Shown here: piece by piece, positions 23,149 through 30,957 of the stretch
How positions within the stretch are numbered: position 1 is the stretch's first letter
Layout: every line of letters begins with the position of its first letter
Assembly (NCBI GenBank): GCA_900550635.1
Contig: URSZ01000011.1
Coordinates: 1-32,642 of the forward strand
Direction: 5' to 3'
Source of the DNA: an uncultured Prevotella sp.
GTDB lineage: Bacteria; Bacteroidota; Bacteroidia; Bacteroidales; Bacteroidaceae
DNA: 32,642 nucleotides
The notes under the pieces: generated by a model
Database searches by the model: none
What the model was told of the DNA's origin: nothing
The model's input: the letters and a program-made list of their open reading frames with translations, nothing else
Translations under genes and position numbers: made by a program

Positions 23149-23205
23149 TTAACATATTCTTAACAGATATGTAACAACGGCCTAACAGGATGAACATAAT
23201 TTTGC
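23149..23205 (+). promoter_or_regulatory. PiT gene promoter with a four-hexamer Pho-box-like array
   Basis: TTAACA (23149), TTAACA (23160), GTAACA (23171) and CTAACA (23182) are exactly 11 bp apart. After 9 bp comes TAATTTTGC (23197-23205), a perfect -7 element, 41 bp before the ATG. No -33 TTTG is present at the normal distance; the array occupies its place. The layout resembles PhoB/PhoP boxes of other bacteria (11-bp units; TT[ACT]ACA in Bacillus). Positive control under low phosphate is inferred. Confidence 0.75.
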
Positions 23206-23246
23206 AACCGGTAAGAAATGATAATACATAATATATATAAGACATT

Positions 23247-25490
23247 ATGGAATGGATTTTTCTTTTGATGGTGGTATTCCTGTTCGTGCTGGCAGTTTTC
23301 GACCTGTATGTCGGCGTGAGCAACGATGCCGTTAACTTCATGAACTCTGCCATCGGTTCAAAGGCCGCCCGTTTCCGCACGGTGGTGATAGTAGCCTCCG
23401 TAGGTGTGCTTTGCGGCGCGATAATGAGCAACGGGATGATGGACATTGCCCGGCACGGCATATTCCGGCCCGAGATGTTCTCGTTCGAGGACGTTATGGT
23501 AATCTACCTGGCCGTAATGGTTACTGACATCGTGCTGCTCGACGTGTTCAATTCGTTGGGTATGCCTACGTCGACCACGGTTTCCATGGTTTTCGAACTG
23601 TTGGGAGCGGCGTTCGCCTTTGCGCTTATTAAGGTTATGGGCGGCGACGGGGCAATGTTCGGCGACTATCTGAACAGCGAGAAGGCCCTGTCGGTGATAC
23701 TTGCCATTTTCACTTCGGTTGCCATAGCTTTTGTGTTCGGTTCGCTCATACAATACATAGCGCGTATAATATTTACCTTCAACTACAAGGTAAACCTCAA
23801 ATATAAAATAGGTATCTTCGGCGGCATAGCCGTTACGTCGATAATCTACTTCATGCTGTTCAAAGGCATGAAGGACCTTTCGTTCATGTCGCCCGATGTA
23901 ATAGCGGCCATAAACGAAAACACTGTGGTGATACTCATGGGCTGCTTCGTTTTCTTTGCCGTGCTAATGCAGTTGCTGCACAGCATGGGCGTGAACGTGC
24001 TCAAGGTAATAGTAATGCTCGGAACATTCTCGCTCGCCATGGCGTTTGCCGGTAACGACCTCGTTAACTTCATCGGTGTTCCCTTGGCCGGTTATTCGTC
24101 GTATTGCGACTTTACCGCCTCGGGCGCAACCGACCCCACGTCTTTCATGATGGACTCGCTCAACGGCTCGGCCAAGACGCCGCTCATATTCCTCGTTGCG
24201 GCAGGCGCGGTGATGGTGTTCTCGCTCGCAACGTCGAAAAAGGCGCGCCATGTCACCGATACCGAAGTCAACCTCTCGCGCCAGAATGAGGGCGACGAGA
24301 TGTTCGGTTCTTCACGCGCCGCACGCAGTATAGTACGCGGTGCCAATACTGTGGGCTCTTTCATGCTGCGCATTACACCCGTAAGCATGCAGCGCTATAT
24401 CGACAGCCGTTTCCAGCGCCCCGTTGCTGCGGCCGGAAGCAATGCCGCCGCTTACGACCTTATACGCGCGTCGGTTAACCTTGTTGTGTCGGCTTTGCTC
24501 ATAGCTCTGGGAACATCGCTCAAACTGCCGCTTTCAACAACCTATGTTACCTTTATGGTTGCAATGGGTTCGTCGCTTGCCGACCGCGCATGGAGCCGCG
24601 AGAGCGCAGTATTCCGCATAACCGGCGTGCTTACCGTTATAGGCGGCTGGTTCATAACAGGCGGCGTGGCCTTTGCGGCATGTTTCTTCGTGGCGCTGGC
24701 AATGAAGTTCGGCGGCGTGATAGTAATGGCTGCCATAGTTGCGATAGGTATCTTCGCCCTCATACGCAGCAATGCCCGCTTTGTGCATAACGCCAAGGAA
24801 AAGAACGGCGACGAGCTGTTCAACCGAATGCTTTCGACGACCGACAGCGCCGAAGTTGTGAAACTTTTCCGCGAACACATAGGAAAGAACGTGTCGGAAG
24901 TGATAGACAAGTACTCCGACAGCCTTATAGATTCGACCGAAGGCCTCTTCTCGGAAGATTTGCACCGCTTGCGCAAGAACAGGAGCAACCTGCGCGGCTT
25001 CAAATACACGCTGAAGACGTTGCGCCGGCGCGAGATAATTTGCCTGCGACGCACCGACCCGGCTGTGATGGTAAGGGTGAGCACGCCTTTCCACCTTGTG
25101 CACAACTCGCTGTACCAGATGTATTACAGCCTTGTGCGTATTGCCGACCCGGCACTTGAGCACGTAGACAACAACTTCTCGCCCGTTGACCGTACCGATG
25201 CCGAATACGTGCGCTACCTGCGCGGCAAACTCGTTATACTTATGAACGAAACGGCCGGAAACTTCGCTGCACTCAACCTTGCCGACGGCGATGAGATACG
25301 TGCCGAATGCAAGGCATTGCGTAACGAGATTTCCGAATTCCGCAACAAGATAATGGTGGAGATACAAACTCACGACAAAAACATAACTTCCACTACACTC
25401 GTGTTGCACATGTTGCAGGAAATAGAACAGATTGCCGTTGAAACACGACGGATAATAATGGAAATGCGCAAGTTCGCAGAACTTACTTGA
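23247..25490 (+). CDS. PiT-family inorganic phosphate transporter with C-terminal cytoplasmic domain
   Basis: A 747-residue membrane protein of the PHO4/PiT family. The duplicated PiT signature is present: GVSNDAVNF at residues 23-31 (N26, D27) with LGMPTSTTVSMV downstream, and FAGNDLVNFIG near 267-277 with the matching LKLPLSTTYVTFMVAMGS near residue 422. Membrane segments run to about residue 505, interrupted by a charged loop (about 335-390). The last 240 residues are soluble and helical, with many charged heptad-like segments, and resemble the PhoU/DUF47-type bundles that partner PiT carriers, here fused. It would import phosphate by ion symport at the inner membrane. A strong Pho-like promoter suggests phosphate-starvation control, and a terminator follows. 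Confidence 0.9.
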   Translation: MEWIFLLMVVFLFVLAVFDLYVGVSNDAVNFMNSAIGSKAARFRTVVIVASVGVLCGAIMSNGMMDIARHGIFRPEMFSFEDVMVIYLAVMVTDIVLLDVFNSLGMPTSTTVSMVFELLGAAFAFALIKVMGGDGAMFGDYLNSEKALSVILAIFTSVAIAFVFGSLIQYIARIIFTFNYKVNLKYKIGIFGGIAVTSIIYFMLFKGMKDLSFMSPDVIAAINENTVVILMGCFVFFAVLMQLLHSMGVNVLKVIVMLGTFSLAMAFAGNDLVNFIGVPLAGYSSYCDFTASGATDPTSFMMDSLNGSAKTPLIFLVAAGAVMVFSLATSKKARHVTDTEVNLSRQNEGDEMFGSSRAARSIVRGANTVGSFMLRITPVSMQRYIDSRFQRPVAAAGSNAAAYDLIRASVNLVVSALLIALGTSLKLPLSTTYVTFMVAMGSSLADRAWSRESAVFRITGVLTVIGGWFITGGVAFAACFFVALAMKFGGVIVMAAIVAIGIFALIRSNARFVHNAKEKNGDELFNRMLSTTDSAEVVKLFREHIGKNVSEVIDKYSDSLIDSTEGLFSEDLHRLRKNRSNLRGFKYTLKTLRRREIICLRRTDPAVMVRVSTPFHLVHNSLYQMYYSLVRIADPALEHVDNNFSPVDRTDAEYVRYLRGKLVILMNETAGNFAALNLADGDEIRAECKALRNEISEFRNKIMVEIQTHDKNITSTTLVLHMLQEIEQIAVETRRIIMEMRKFAELT

Positions 25491-25534
25491 TACTACCTCC
25501 GCCGGAGCGGAAAGCAAGTTCTTAACCGGACGAA

Positions 25535-25579
25535 AAACAAGCCCGACATTAAAGTAAAAATGTCAGGCTTGTTTTTTTT
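25535..25579. terminator. Bidirectional terminator after the PiT gene
   Basis: ACAAGCCCGACATT (25537-25550) pairs with AATGTCAGGCTTGT, with one mismatch and a short loop, flanked by T runs on both strands. It separates the PiT gene from the convergent DUF2023-flavodoxin pair. Confidence 0.92.
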
Positions 25580-25649
25580 GTATAGCTATATGGCTTCTTA
25601 AAGATTCCGGCAATTTTCGTTTCTTCCTGCCGGCTACGGTTGCCAGCTC

Positions 25650-26042
25650 TTAGCCCCTGCCGGTTAAGGGCCAGCTGCGCAGCTTGGCGTCGCATTGTGC
25701 TCCCTTGCGGCGGCAGTAGCGTTTGCATTGGGCGCAAATATCATATCCGAGCATAGCTCCGAGAATGAAATCCTCTTCCGGCGTAAGTTCGTACAGCGGG
25801 CGGCTGAGCAGCAGGCGCACGGCGTCGATACATTCGTCTGAACCGAAAAAAATGTTTATCCGTCCGTTACCCACAGGCTGCTCAACGTAGCTGATGTTGC
25901 GGTTGTCGAGGCGGCGCACCACGAAGTCGCGGTTTCTTCCGTGCGTTGTGTACAGCACCATTCGCCTCACGCCCTTTTCCAGCTCATATATATGGTTGGT
26001 AAAGACTTTCAAGTCGGATGTGTTGACTTCTGTGTTGTTCAT
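25650..26042 (-). CDS. DUF2023-family protein
   Basis: A 130-residue soluble protein. The segments LKVFTNHIYELEKGVRRMVL, INIFFGSDECIDAVRLLL and LTPEEDFILGAMLGYDICAQ are, as I recall them, the hallmark of DUF2023, a small family found beside flavodoxin genes in anaerobic bacteria. The C-terminus has four cysteines (C103, C106, C110 and C117, in CAQCKRYCRRKGAQC), which could bind metal or an iron-sulfur centre. It follows the flavodoxin gene by 18 bp and is surely cotranscribed. Function is unknown; an accessory or partner role for flavodoxin is inferred from the pairing. Confidence 0.75.
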   Translation of the reverse strand: MNNTEVNTSDLKVFTNHIYELEKGVRRMVLYTTHGRNRDFVVRRLDNRNISYVEQPVGNGRINIFFGSDECIDAVRLLLSRPLYELTPEEDFILGAMLGYDICAQCKRYCRRKGAQCDAKLRSWPLTGRG

Positions 26043-26060
26043 AAGCCGCCTCCTTCCTTT

Positions 26061-26567
26061 TTATGCGAGTTTACCTTTAATGCTGTCTAACCACGTGTCG
26101 ATTCGCTGGTCGGTCATGTCGCTCTCGTTTATTTCGTCGAGGGGCAGGCCTACGAACTCGCCGTCAATCACGGCTTCCGAACCGTCGAAAGTGTAGCCTT
26201 CTGTTGCTACTTTTCCTGTGATTGTGCAGCCGCTGTCGGCTATTTCCTTGTATATCTCGCCTATGGCGCTGCAGAATGTGTCGGGATAAGAGGCCGAGTC
26301 GCCGCAGCCGAACAATGCAACGGTTTTGCCGTCCAAGCCGGCCGATTTGAGCGTTTTCAAACCGTTGTACCAGTCGTCTTGCAGTTCGCCGTCGCCCCAA
26401 GTAGAGCTTCCGAGCAGCAGTGCTTCAGCGTCGGCAATCTGCGTGTTCGTAAGTTTAGCTACGTCGACAACGCAATCCGACGGCAAGCCTAATTTCTTTG
26501 CGATTCTTTCAGCCAAGTCCTGGCATGTGCCCGTTGATGAGCCGTAAACAACTAATGTTTTCTTCAT
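26061..26567 (-). CDS. fldA: Flavodoxin (long-chain type)
   Basis: A 168-residue protein starting MKKTLVVYGSSTGTCQDLAE at 26567; longer in-frame starts are rejected because the promoter lies there. The FMN phosphate loop GSSTGTCQDLAE (about residues 9-20), the 60s-loop STWGDGELQDDW and the 90s-loop ALFGCGDSASYPDTFC are present. Flavodoxin is an FMN electron carrier that often replaces ferredoxin under iron limitation. A perfect Bacteroidota promoter lies upstream. It is followed by the DUF2023 gene and stands divergent to an Nramp transporter. Confidence 0.93.
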   Translation of the reverse strand: MKKTLVVYGSSTGTCQDLAERIAKKLGLPSDCVVDVAKLTNTQIADAEALLLGSSTWGDGELQDDWYNGLKTLKSAGLDGKTVALFGCGDSASYPDTFCSAIGEIYKEIADSGCTITGKVATEGYTFDGSEAVIDGEFVGLPLDEINESDMTDQRIDTWLDSIKGKLA

Positions 26568-26590
26568 AACATAAAATATTTGGTTTTGGT

Positions 26591-26622
26591 GCAAAGATAT
26601 TTGTTTGGCTTTTTCGCTCAAA
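26591..26622 (-). promoter_or_regulatory. fldA: Promoter of the flavodoxin-DUF2023 operon
   Basis: On the minus strand TTTG (26622-26619) and TATCTTTGC (26599-26591) are 19 bp apart, a textbook -33/-7 pair. It leaves a leader of only about 18 nt before ATG 26567. No clear Fur-like palindrome is seen. Confidence 0.8.
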
Positions 26623-26785
26623 TACCGTAAAATGATGATTTCGCCATACGTTGCGATTAACCTTTTGCGGGTATTGTCCCGGGAAATATGCGGATAAACG
26701 GGTATTTGCAAGGCGGTTGTGCGGCGTTTTGTTTTTTAATGAGTAACTTTCCTCCCGTTTTCTGACAATAATAGATATATAAGGA

Positions 26786-28051
26786 ATGCAGATTGGCAGT
26801 TTTTTTAAAGAACTCAAGCGCAAGGACCACCCGCGGCTTCTTGGTGGCCTGGAAATTTTCAGGTACATAGGTCCTGGGCTGCTTGTTACGGTAGGATTTA
26901 TCGACCCCGGCAACTGGGCAAGTAATTTTGCCGCCGGTTCTCAATATGGTTATGCTTTGCTTTGGGTAGTTACCCTGTCTACGGTAATGCTGATAATGTT
27001 GCAACACAATGTGGCCCACCTGGGCATAGCTACCGGCCTTTGCCTTAGCGAGGCCGCCACGAAGCACACTCCCGCATGGGTCAGTCGTCCGATTCTTTGC
27101 ACCGCCGTATGTGCAAGCATTTCCACGTCGTTGGCCGAGATACTCGGAAGTGCGATTGCGTTGCAAATGCTATTCGGCATTCCCATTGTGTGTGGCGCGG
27201 TGCTTGCCACGGCGTTTACTGCAATAATGTTGTTCACAAGCTCTTACCGCAGAATTGAAAAGGCAATAATAGGTTTTGTTTCCGTAATAGGCTTGTCGTT
27301 CATTTACGAACTGTTTCTTATCGACATCGACTGGAAGCAGGCGGCTTTAAGCAGCATAACGCCGTCTGTTCCCGAAGGAAGCCTGCTTATAGTAATGAGT
27401 GTGATAGGGGCGGTGGTCATGCCGCACAATCTGTTCCTGCATTCCGAAGTGGTTCAAAGCCGCGAATTCCATAAGCGTGACGACAAAAGTATCCGTAAGG
27501 CTTTGGATTATGAACTGTTCGATACGTTGTTTTCCATGCTGGTGGGCTGGGCCATAAACAGTGCTATGATATTGCTTGCCGCGGCTACGGTGTTCAAGGC
27601 CGGGCAGGCTGTAAGCGACTTGTCGCAGGCGCAGTCGCTGCTTGCGCCGTTGCTTGGCGGCAATGCTGCCAACGTGTTTGCCATAGCGTTGCTTATGGCC
27701 GGGCTTTCGTCTACCGTAACGAGCGGCATGGCTGCGGGCACTATTTTTGCCGGCATATTCGGCGAGCCTTATAATATTAAAGATGTGCACTCTGTTACAG
27801 GCGTGGCCTTGTCGCTCGTGGCAGCGCTTCTTATAATATGTTTTATCGACAATCCGTTCCAGGGGCTTATCATATCGCAGACGGTCCTGAGCATACAGCT
27901 TCCTTTTGCCGTGTTCCTGCAGGTTTACCTTACGTCGTCGCGAAAGGTTATGGGCAAGTATGTAAACAAGAAATGGAATTCTGCCGTTCTTTATTCGCTT
28001 GCCGCAATAGTTACAGCGCTTAACGTGTGGCTGCTAGTCGACAGCATTTAA
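26786..28051 (+). CDS. Nramp-family divalent metal (Mn/Fe) transporter
   Basis: A 421-residue inner-membrane protein with about 11 membrane helices. Helix 1 has the metal-site DPGN motif (D40-N43, in FIDPGNWASNF). Helix 6 has VVMPHNLFLHSEVVQSR with the metal-coordinating methionine (M212) and H214. These are the residues that select Mn2+/Fe2+ in MntH-type Nramp proteins. It uses proton coupling to import metal. Its position between flavodoxin and ferritin suggests iron or manganese homeostasis. The promoter is not clear; TAACTTTCC at 26744-26752 is a possible -7 element. Confidence 0.9.
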   Translation: MQIGSFFKELKRKDHPRLLGGLEIFRYIGPGLLVTVGFIDPGNWASNFAAGSQYGYALLWVVTLSTVMLIMLQHNVAHLGIATGLCLSEAATKHTPAWVSRPILCTAVCASISTSLAEILGSAIALQMLFGIPIVCGAVLATAFTAIMLFTSSYRRIEKAIIGFVSVIGLSFIYELFLIDIDWKQAALSSITPSVPEGSLLIVMSVIGAVVMPHNLFLHSEVVQSREFHKRDDKSIRKALDYELFDTLFSMLVGWAINSAMILLAAATVFKAGQAVSDLSQAQSLLAPLLGGNAANVFAIALLMAGLSSTVTSGMAAGTIFAGIFGEPYNIKDVHSVTGVALSLVAALLIICFIDNPFQGLIISQTVLSIQLPFAVFLQVYLTSSRKVMGKYVNKKWNSAVLYSLAAIVTALNVWLLVDSI

Positions 28052-28080
28052 AAAAAGCGCATTGCCCGTAAGCAATGCGC
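28050..28080 (-). terminator. ftnA: Terminator of the ferritin gene
   Basis: GCGCATTGC (28057-28065) and GCAATGCGC (28072-28080) form a perfect 9-bp stem. On the minus strand the stem is followed by seven T. It directly abuts the Nramp stop codon, and on the plus strand there is no T run. Confidence 0.85.
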
Positions 28081-28107
28081 CTTCGCACATAATACATTAA
28101 AATTTTC

Positions 28108-28590
28108 TTACGCCCGCTGCGACATCTTCTCGTCAAGGAAGAAAAGTGCCGAGCTGTCAGCCTTGGTTACACGCTCCATTATTCCCTGGGCGGTATCTTC
28201 CTCTTCTACCTGTTCCCTTACGTATGTGAGCAGGAAGTCCTCCGACGCCTTGTCGCGCAAATCGGAAGCCAAATTTACAAGTTCGTCTATCATAGCCGAT
28301 ACTTTGCACTCGTGTTCGTAAACATTCTTGAAAAGAGCAGCTATGCTGTCCCATGCAACGGGCACTTCGTCAACTTTTCCGATAACTACGTTGCCTCCGC
28401 GTTTTATGACGTAATCGGCAAGCCCGTAAGAGTGTTCCATTTCTTCTACCGACTGCTTTTTCAGCCAGTGTGCAAATCCATCGAAACCTTGCTGTTTTAC
28501 AAAATAAGACATCGAGAGATACAGGTTTGCCGACCACATCTCTGCGACGATTTGTTTGTTGATGGCCTGAACTAACTTTTCTGAAATCAT
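28108..28590 (-). CDS. ftnA: Bacterial non-heme ferritin
   Basis: A 160-residue four-helix-bundle protein. Ferroxidase-site residues are present: E17 (IVAEMWSANLYLSM), E50 and H53 (VEEMEHSYGLADYV), and the EQVEEEDTAQ stretch near 126-135. MISEKLVQAINKQIVAEMWS is a typical FtnA N-terminus. Ferritin oxidises Fe2+ and stores it as a mineral in a 24-subunit shell in the cytoplasm. It is a single gene with its own promoter and terminator, facing the Nramp gene. Confidence 0.95.
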   Translation of the reverse strand: MISEKLVQAINKQIVAEMWSANLYLSMSYFVKQQGFDGFAHWLKKQSVEEMEHSYGLADYVIKRGGNVVIGKVDEVPVAWDSIAALFKNVYEHECKVSAMIDELVNLASDLRDKASEDFLLTYVREQVEEEDTAQGIMERVTKADSSALFFLDEKMSQRA

Positions 28591-28620
28591 AGTTCCTTAG
28601 TATTTAAATTAAAACCTTAG

Positions 28621-28678
28621 CTGTTTCCTTATTTGAAACAGATCTTTCATTCTCCACCTGCAAAGATAATATTTATGG
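28621..28678 (-). promoter_or_regulatory. ftnA: Ferritin promoter and 5' leader hairpin
   Basis: TATCTTTGC on the minus strand (28678-28670) is a perfect -7 element about 80 bp before ATG 28590. The leader contains CTGTTTC and GAAACAG (28641-28635 with 28627-28621), a 7-bp stem with a 7-nt loop, about 30 nt upstream of the start. The -33 element is not clear. A regulatory role of the hairpin is only possible. Confidence 0.55.
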
Positions 28679-28830
28679 TGAAAAAAATATTTATCCGCCC
28701 GGCAGAAAAAAGGTTAAATAATACTATCTTTTAAGAAGCGTTTCCAAACCGTGGCGGCACGGTGTTTTAAACAGTTATCCGAATGTTGCATTTCAGGCAG
28801 ACATATTCGGACAAGCCTCAAAAACATCGC
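28679..28830. other. Intergenic region without recognised gene
   Basis: AT-rich sequence upstream of the ferritin promoter. The end includes two fragments, CAGACATATTCGG and CGGACAAGCC, that resemble the terminal hexamers of the dispersed repeat, possibly debris of the family. Confidence 0.5.
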
Positions 28831-28972
28831 GAAAAATAGGTCGGACATATTTTAAAATACAAGGCACATATTTTGAAATATGTGCCTTGTATTTTTTCTT
28901 TTCTCCTATGGGTGTGTAACAGGCTGAAAAACAGTATGCATTTTGAGGCGCAAAAAACGCGCTTTTTTCAAC
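28831..28972 (-). repeat. Dispersed intergenic repeat, copy F (inverted orientation)
   Basis: The reverse complement carries CCCATAGGAGAAAAGAAAAA, then TACAAGGCACATATTTC, then AAAATATGTGCCTTGTATTT, then AAAATATGTCCGACCTATTT. It is the only copy in the window in this orientation. The near-perfect palindrome has T-rich sequence on both sides and could terminate transcription. The rest of the 28591-29061 gap shows no gene. Confidence 0.78.
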
Positions 28973-29061
28973 CTTTTTTCCTGCGCTTTTTATGTCTGTG
29001 TTGCGGTTGCGTTCCGGTGTGCGGCTTAGCGGCAAACTGAACCCGTAAAGGCGTTCCCGCG

Positions 29062-30192
29062 TTATTCAGCCTCGTTGAGCCAGACGCTGCGCACCGAGCC
29101 TTTCAGCGACGGAAGTATGTAGTAGGGGTAAAGGTTGCAGTTCCATGGCGTTTCGTCGCCCGGAGTGCGCGAATTGTAAATCTTTGCTATCAGCATGTTG
29201 GTGTGCAGCACATCCTTGTCGTAGTGCGGGGCTATGGGGTCGGACGCACGGAAAAAGGCATTCTCATCGTCGCTGCAATAGCCATATACTATAGGCCCGT
29301 ACTGCAGGGCGAACTTGCCCTTGCCCAAGCCGTCGCTCCGTGTAATGCGCCTTATTGGCGTAGCCATGACCATGCGCACCACGTCGTTGTTCTTCCATAC
29401 GCGGTCGATAGTTATATACCCGTTTTTGGCGCGGACGAGCGACAGTTTGCCGTTTACCTGTATCTGGTAAAATTCGCGTGTCTTTTCATAACCGTACTGG
29501 CCGCCGGGTATCACCTCGTCCCGCAGCCAGCCGGGCAGCCTGAGGTGCAGGCGCATGTACTGTTCGTCCTTTCCGAAATTCATTGAAAAAAACACATCGG
29601 CCCTCCATGGCGAACTCGTGTTCTGGAGTATCACCATGTCGACGGAGTCGTTGCGCACGTATGCCGTGTTTCTGTAATACAGGTTAACGTAAACGTCCGA
29701 GCCCGATGTGGCGTATGTCGTTCCTATTGCGTCGAGCACAGTTTGCGCGGCGTCGCGCCGCACGTCCGCGCTTTCCGACGAGTCGAGCCCGGCAAGCACG
29801 CCGTTGTAGAGCGTGCGCTCCATGATGTCGGCATATTCGTATCGCGGCTCTATGAGGAACATCCGTGCGGCTGTGTAGAAATTCTCCCTTGCCGAGGCAG
29901 TCGGCGTGGTGCCCCACAATGTAAGCCGCCAGGCAATGTCGCGCTTCCATTCTGCGCTGTCCGACACGAGTTTGCGGCGCTCTCCCGGCGTAAGCACTAC
30001 TGGTTTTGAGCGCATGCTCGAGTCGTTGCCCATGTAGTCGTTCAAAAGGCGCGAAAAGAATATGTCTTCCAATGAAATGCTGTCAGCCTGCACGTAACTT
30101 ACCGCCGGCCGTTCGTCCTTGCCGCCCCCGGCTTGCAAATATGCGGGCAGCAACAAGGCCGCAACCGCTAAAAGTATTTTTATGTTCCTCAT
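29062..30192 (-). CDS. Secreted GH127-like protein lacking the catalytic half
   Basis: A 376-residue protein with a signal peptide (MRNIKILLAVAALLLPAYLQ). The start at 30192 overlaps the preceding gene's stop by 4 bp (ATGA). Residues about 117-135 (RYEYADIMERTLYNGVLAGL) and 168-300 (VYVNLYYRNTAYV, LHLRLPGWL, IQVNGKLSLVRAKNGYITID, RVWKNNDVV, ALQYGPIVYGYC) match the C-terminal part of GH127 beta-L-arabinofuranosidase-type proteins. The N-terminal barrel portion with the catalytic Glu is missing, and the cysteine cluster (catalytic and zinc-binding Cys) that should lie between these blocks is replaced by a short SSESADVRRDAAQ stretch. It is therefore probably not an active GH127 enzyme; a binding role or decay are alternatives. 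Confidence 0.7.
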   Translation of the reverse strand: MRNIKILLAVAALLLPAYLQAGGGKDERPAVSYVQADSISLEDIFFSRLLNDYMGNDSSMRSKPVVLTPGERRKLVSDSAEWKRDIAWRLTLWGTTPTASARENFYTAARMFLIEPRYEYADIMERTLYNGVLAGLDSSESADVRRDAAQTVLDAIGTTYATSGSDVYVNLYYRNTAYVRNDSVDMVILQNTSSPWRADVFFSMNFGKDEQYMRLHLRLPGWLRDEVIPGGQYGYEKTREFYQIQVNGKLSLVRAKNGYITIDRVWKNNDVVRMVMATPIRRITRSDGLGKGKFALQYGPIVYGYCSDDENAFFRASDPIAPHYDKDVLHTNMLIAKIYNSRTPGDETPWNCNLYPYYILPSLKGSVRSVWLNEAE

Positions 30193-30890
30193 TTCAAAGT
30201 TTTTCTGATTTCCTTGATTCTCGTCCGGTACTCTTCGGTTGTAGTGAGCGAGTCGCATATTTTCGACAATGCCTTGCGGGTTGTGCGCAAGTCGGCGTGC
30301 CGTTCCGAAAGAAAGCCGAGCACGCGGTCGTTGTCGAGTTTGAACAGCTCCGCATACGCCCATGCCACGCCCATCATGGCATAAAACTCCGATGTGTCGG
30401 CACGCGATAGCTCCCCGAGCAGGGTATCGAGCGGAATAGCACGTTTCAGGCAGAAACATACGAGCACCGCGCCGAAACGTACCCTGTATTCTTCGTGCGA
30501 ACGTAGCAGCCGGGCGGCGAAATCCCACACCTTTTCACTGTCTCCGGGCTTGAAACTCAGCGAACCTACCGCACAGTCGCACAAAGCCCAGTTGCTGACG
30601 AGCGGGATATAGTCGTTCAGCAAGCGCAGGCGTTCGTCGGTGTCCATCTTTGCGTAACCTATTAAAAAGGAGCGCAGCAGAATTTCCTCGTGTGTGTCGT
30701 ATGAGAGCAAATTAGGGTTGTCGAGCATTTCGCGCCAGTTTTCCTGGCGGGCAAGCCGTTTGCCTAAGGCCCGCAACTGCGGCAGGCGTACTCCGAGAAC
30801 GGGCAACTGCCCTCCTATGCCAAGTGATTTTGAAAATTCTGCGTTCTTGCTGTCGGCAAGTTCTTCAAGTTGTTTACGTATCTGCGACAT
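30189..30890 (-). CDS. AlkD-like DNA alkylation repair protein
   Basis: A 233-residue helical (HEAT-like repeat) protein of the DNA alkylation repair family. NWALCDCAVGSL gives W101 and D105, and GVAWAYAELF gives W177. The spacing matches the Trp-Asp-Trp triad of Bacillus AlkD (W109, D113, W187), which flips or holds alkylated bases such as N3- or N7-alkylpurines. It has no signal peptide and is cytoplasmic. It begins 67 bp after the alpha/beta hydrolase gene and overlaps the GH127-like gene by 4 bp, an unusual pairing of DNA repair with exported proteins. Confidence 0.85.
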   Translation of the reverse strand: MSQIRKQLEELADSKNAEFSKSLGIGGQLPVLGVRLPQLRALGKRLARQENWREMLDNPNLLSYDTHEEILLRSFLIGYAKMDTDERLRLLNDYIPLVSNWALCDCAVGSLSFKPGDSEKVWDFAARLLRSHEEYRVRFGAVLVCFCLKRAIPLDTLLGELSRADTSEFYAMMGVAWAYAELFKLDNDRVLGFLSERHADLRTTRKALSKICDSLTTTEEYRTRIKEIRKTLK

Positions 30891-30957
30891 TGTTTTGCTG
30901 TTTCGCGGGTTGTTGTCTTGGTGTTGCTTTGCTGTTGCGGCAATGTGCCTTGCAGTG

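Noticed and set aside
28049..28107. Hairpin 28057-28080 as terminator of the Nramp gene
   Set aside because: On the plus strand the stem is followed by CTTCGC, not a T run; the T run is on the minus strand, so it serves ferritin.
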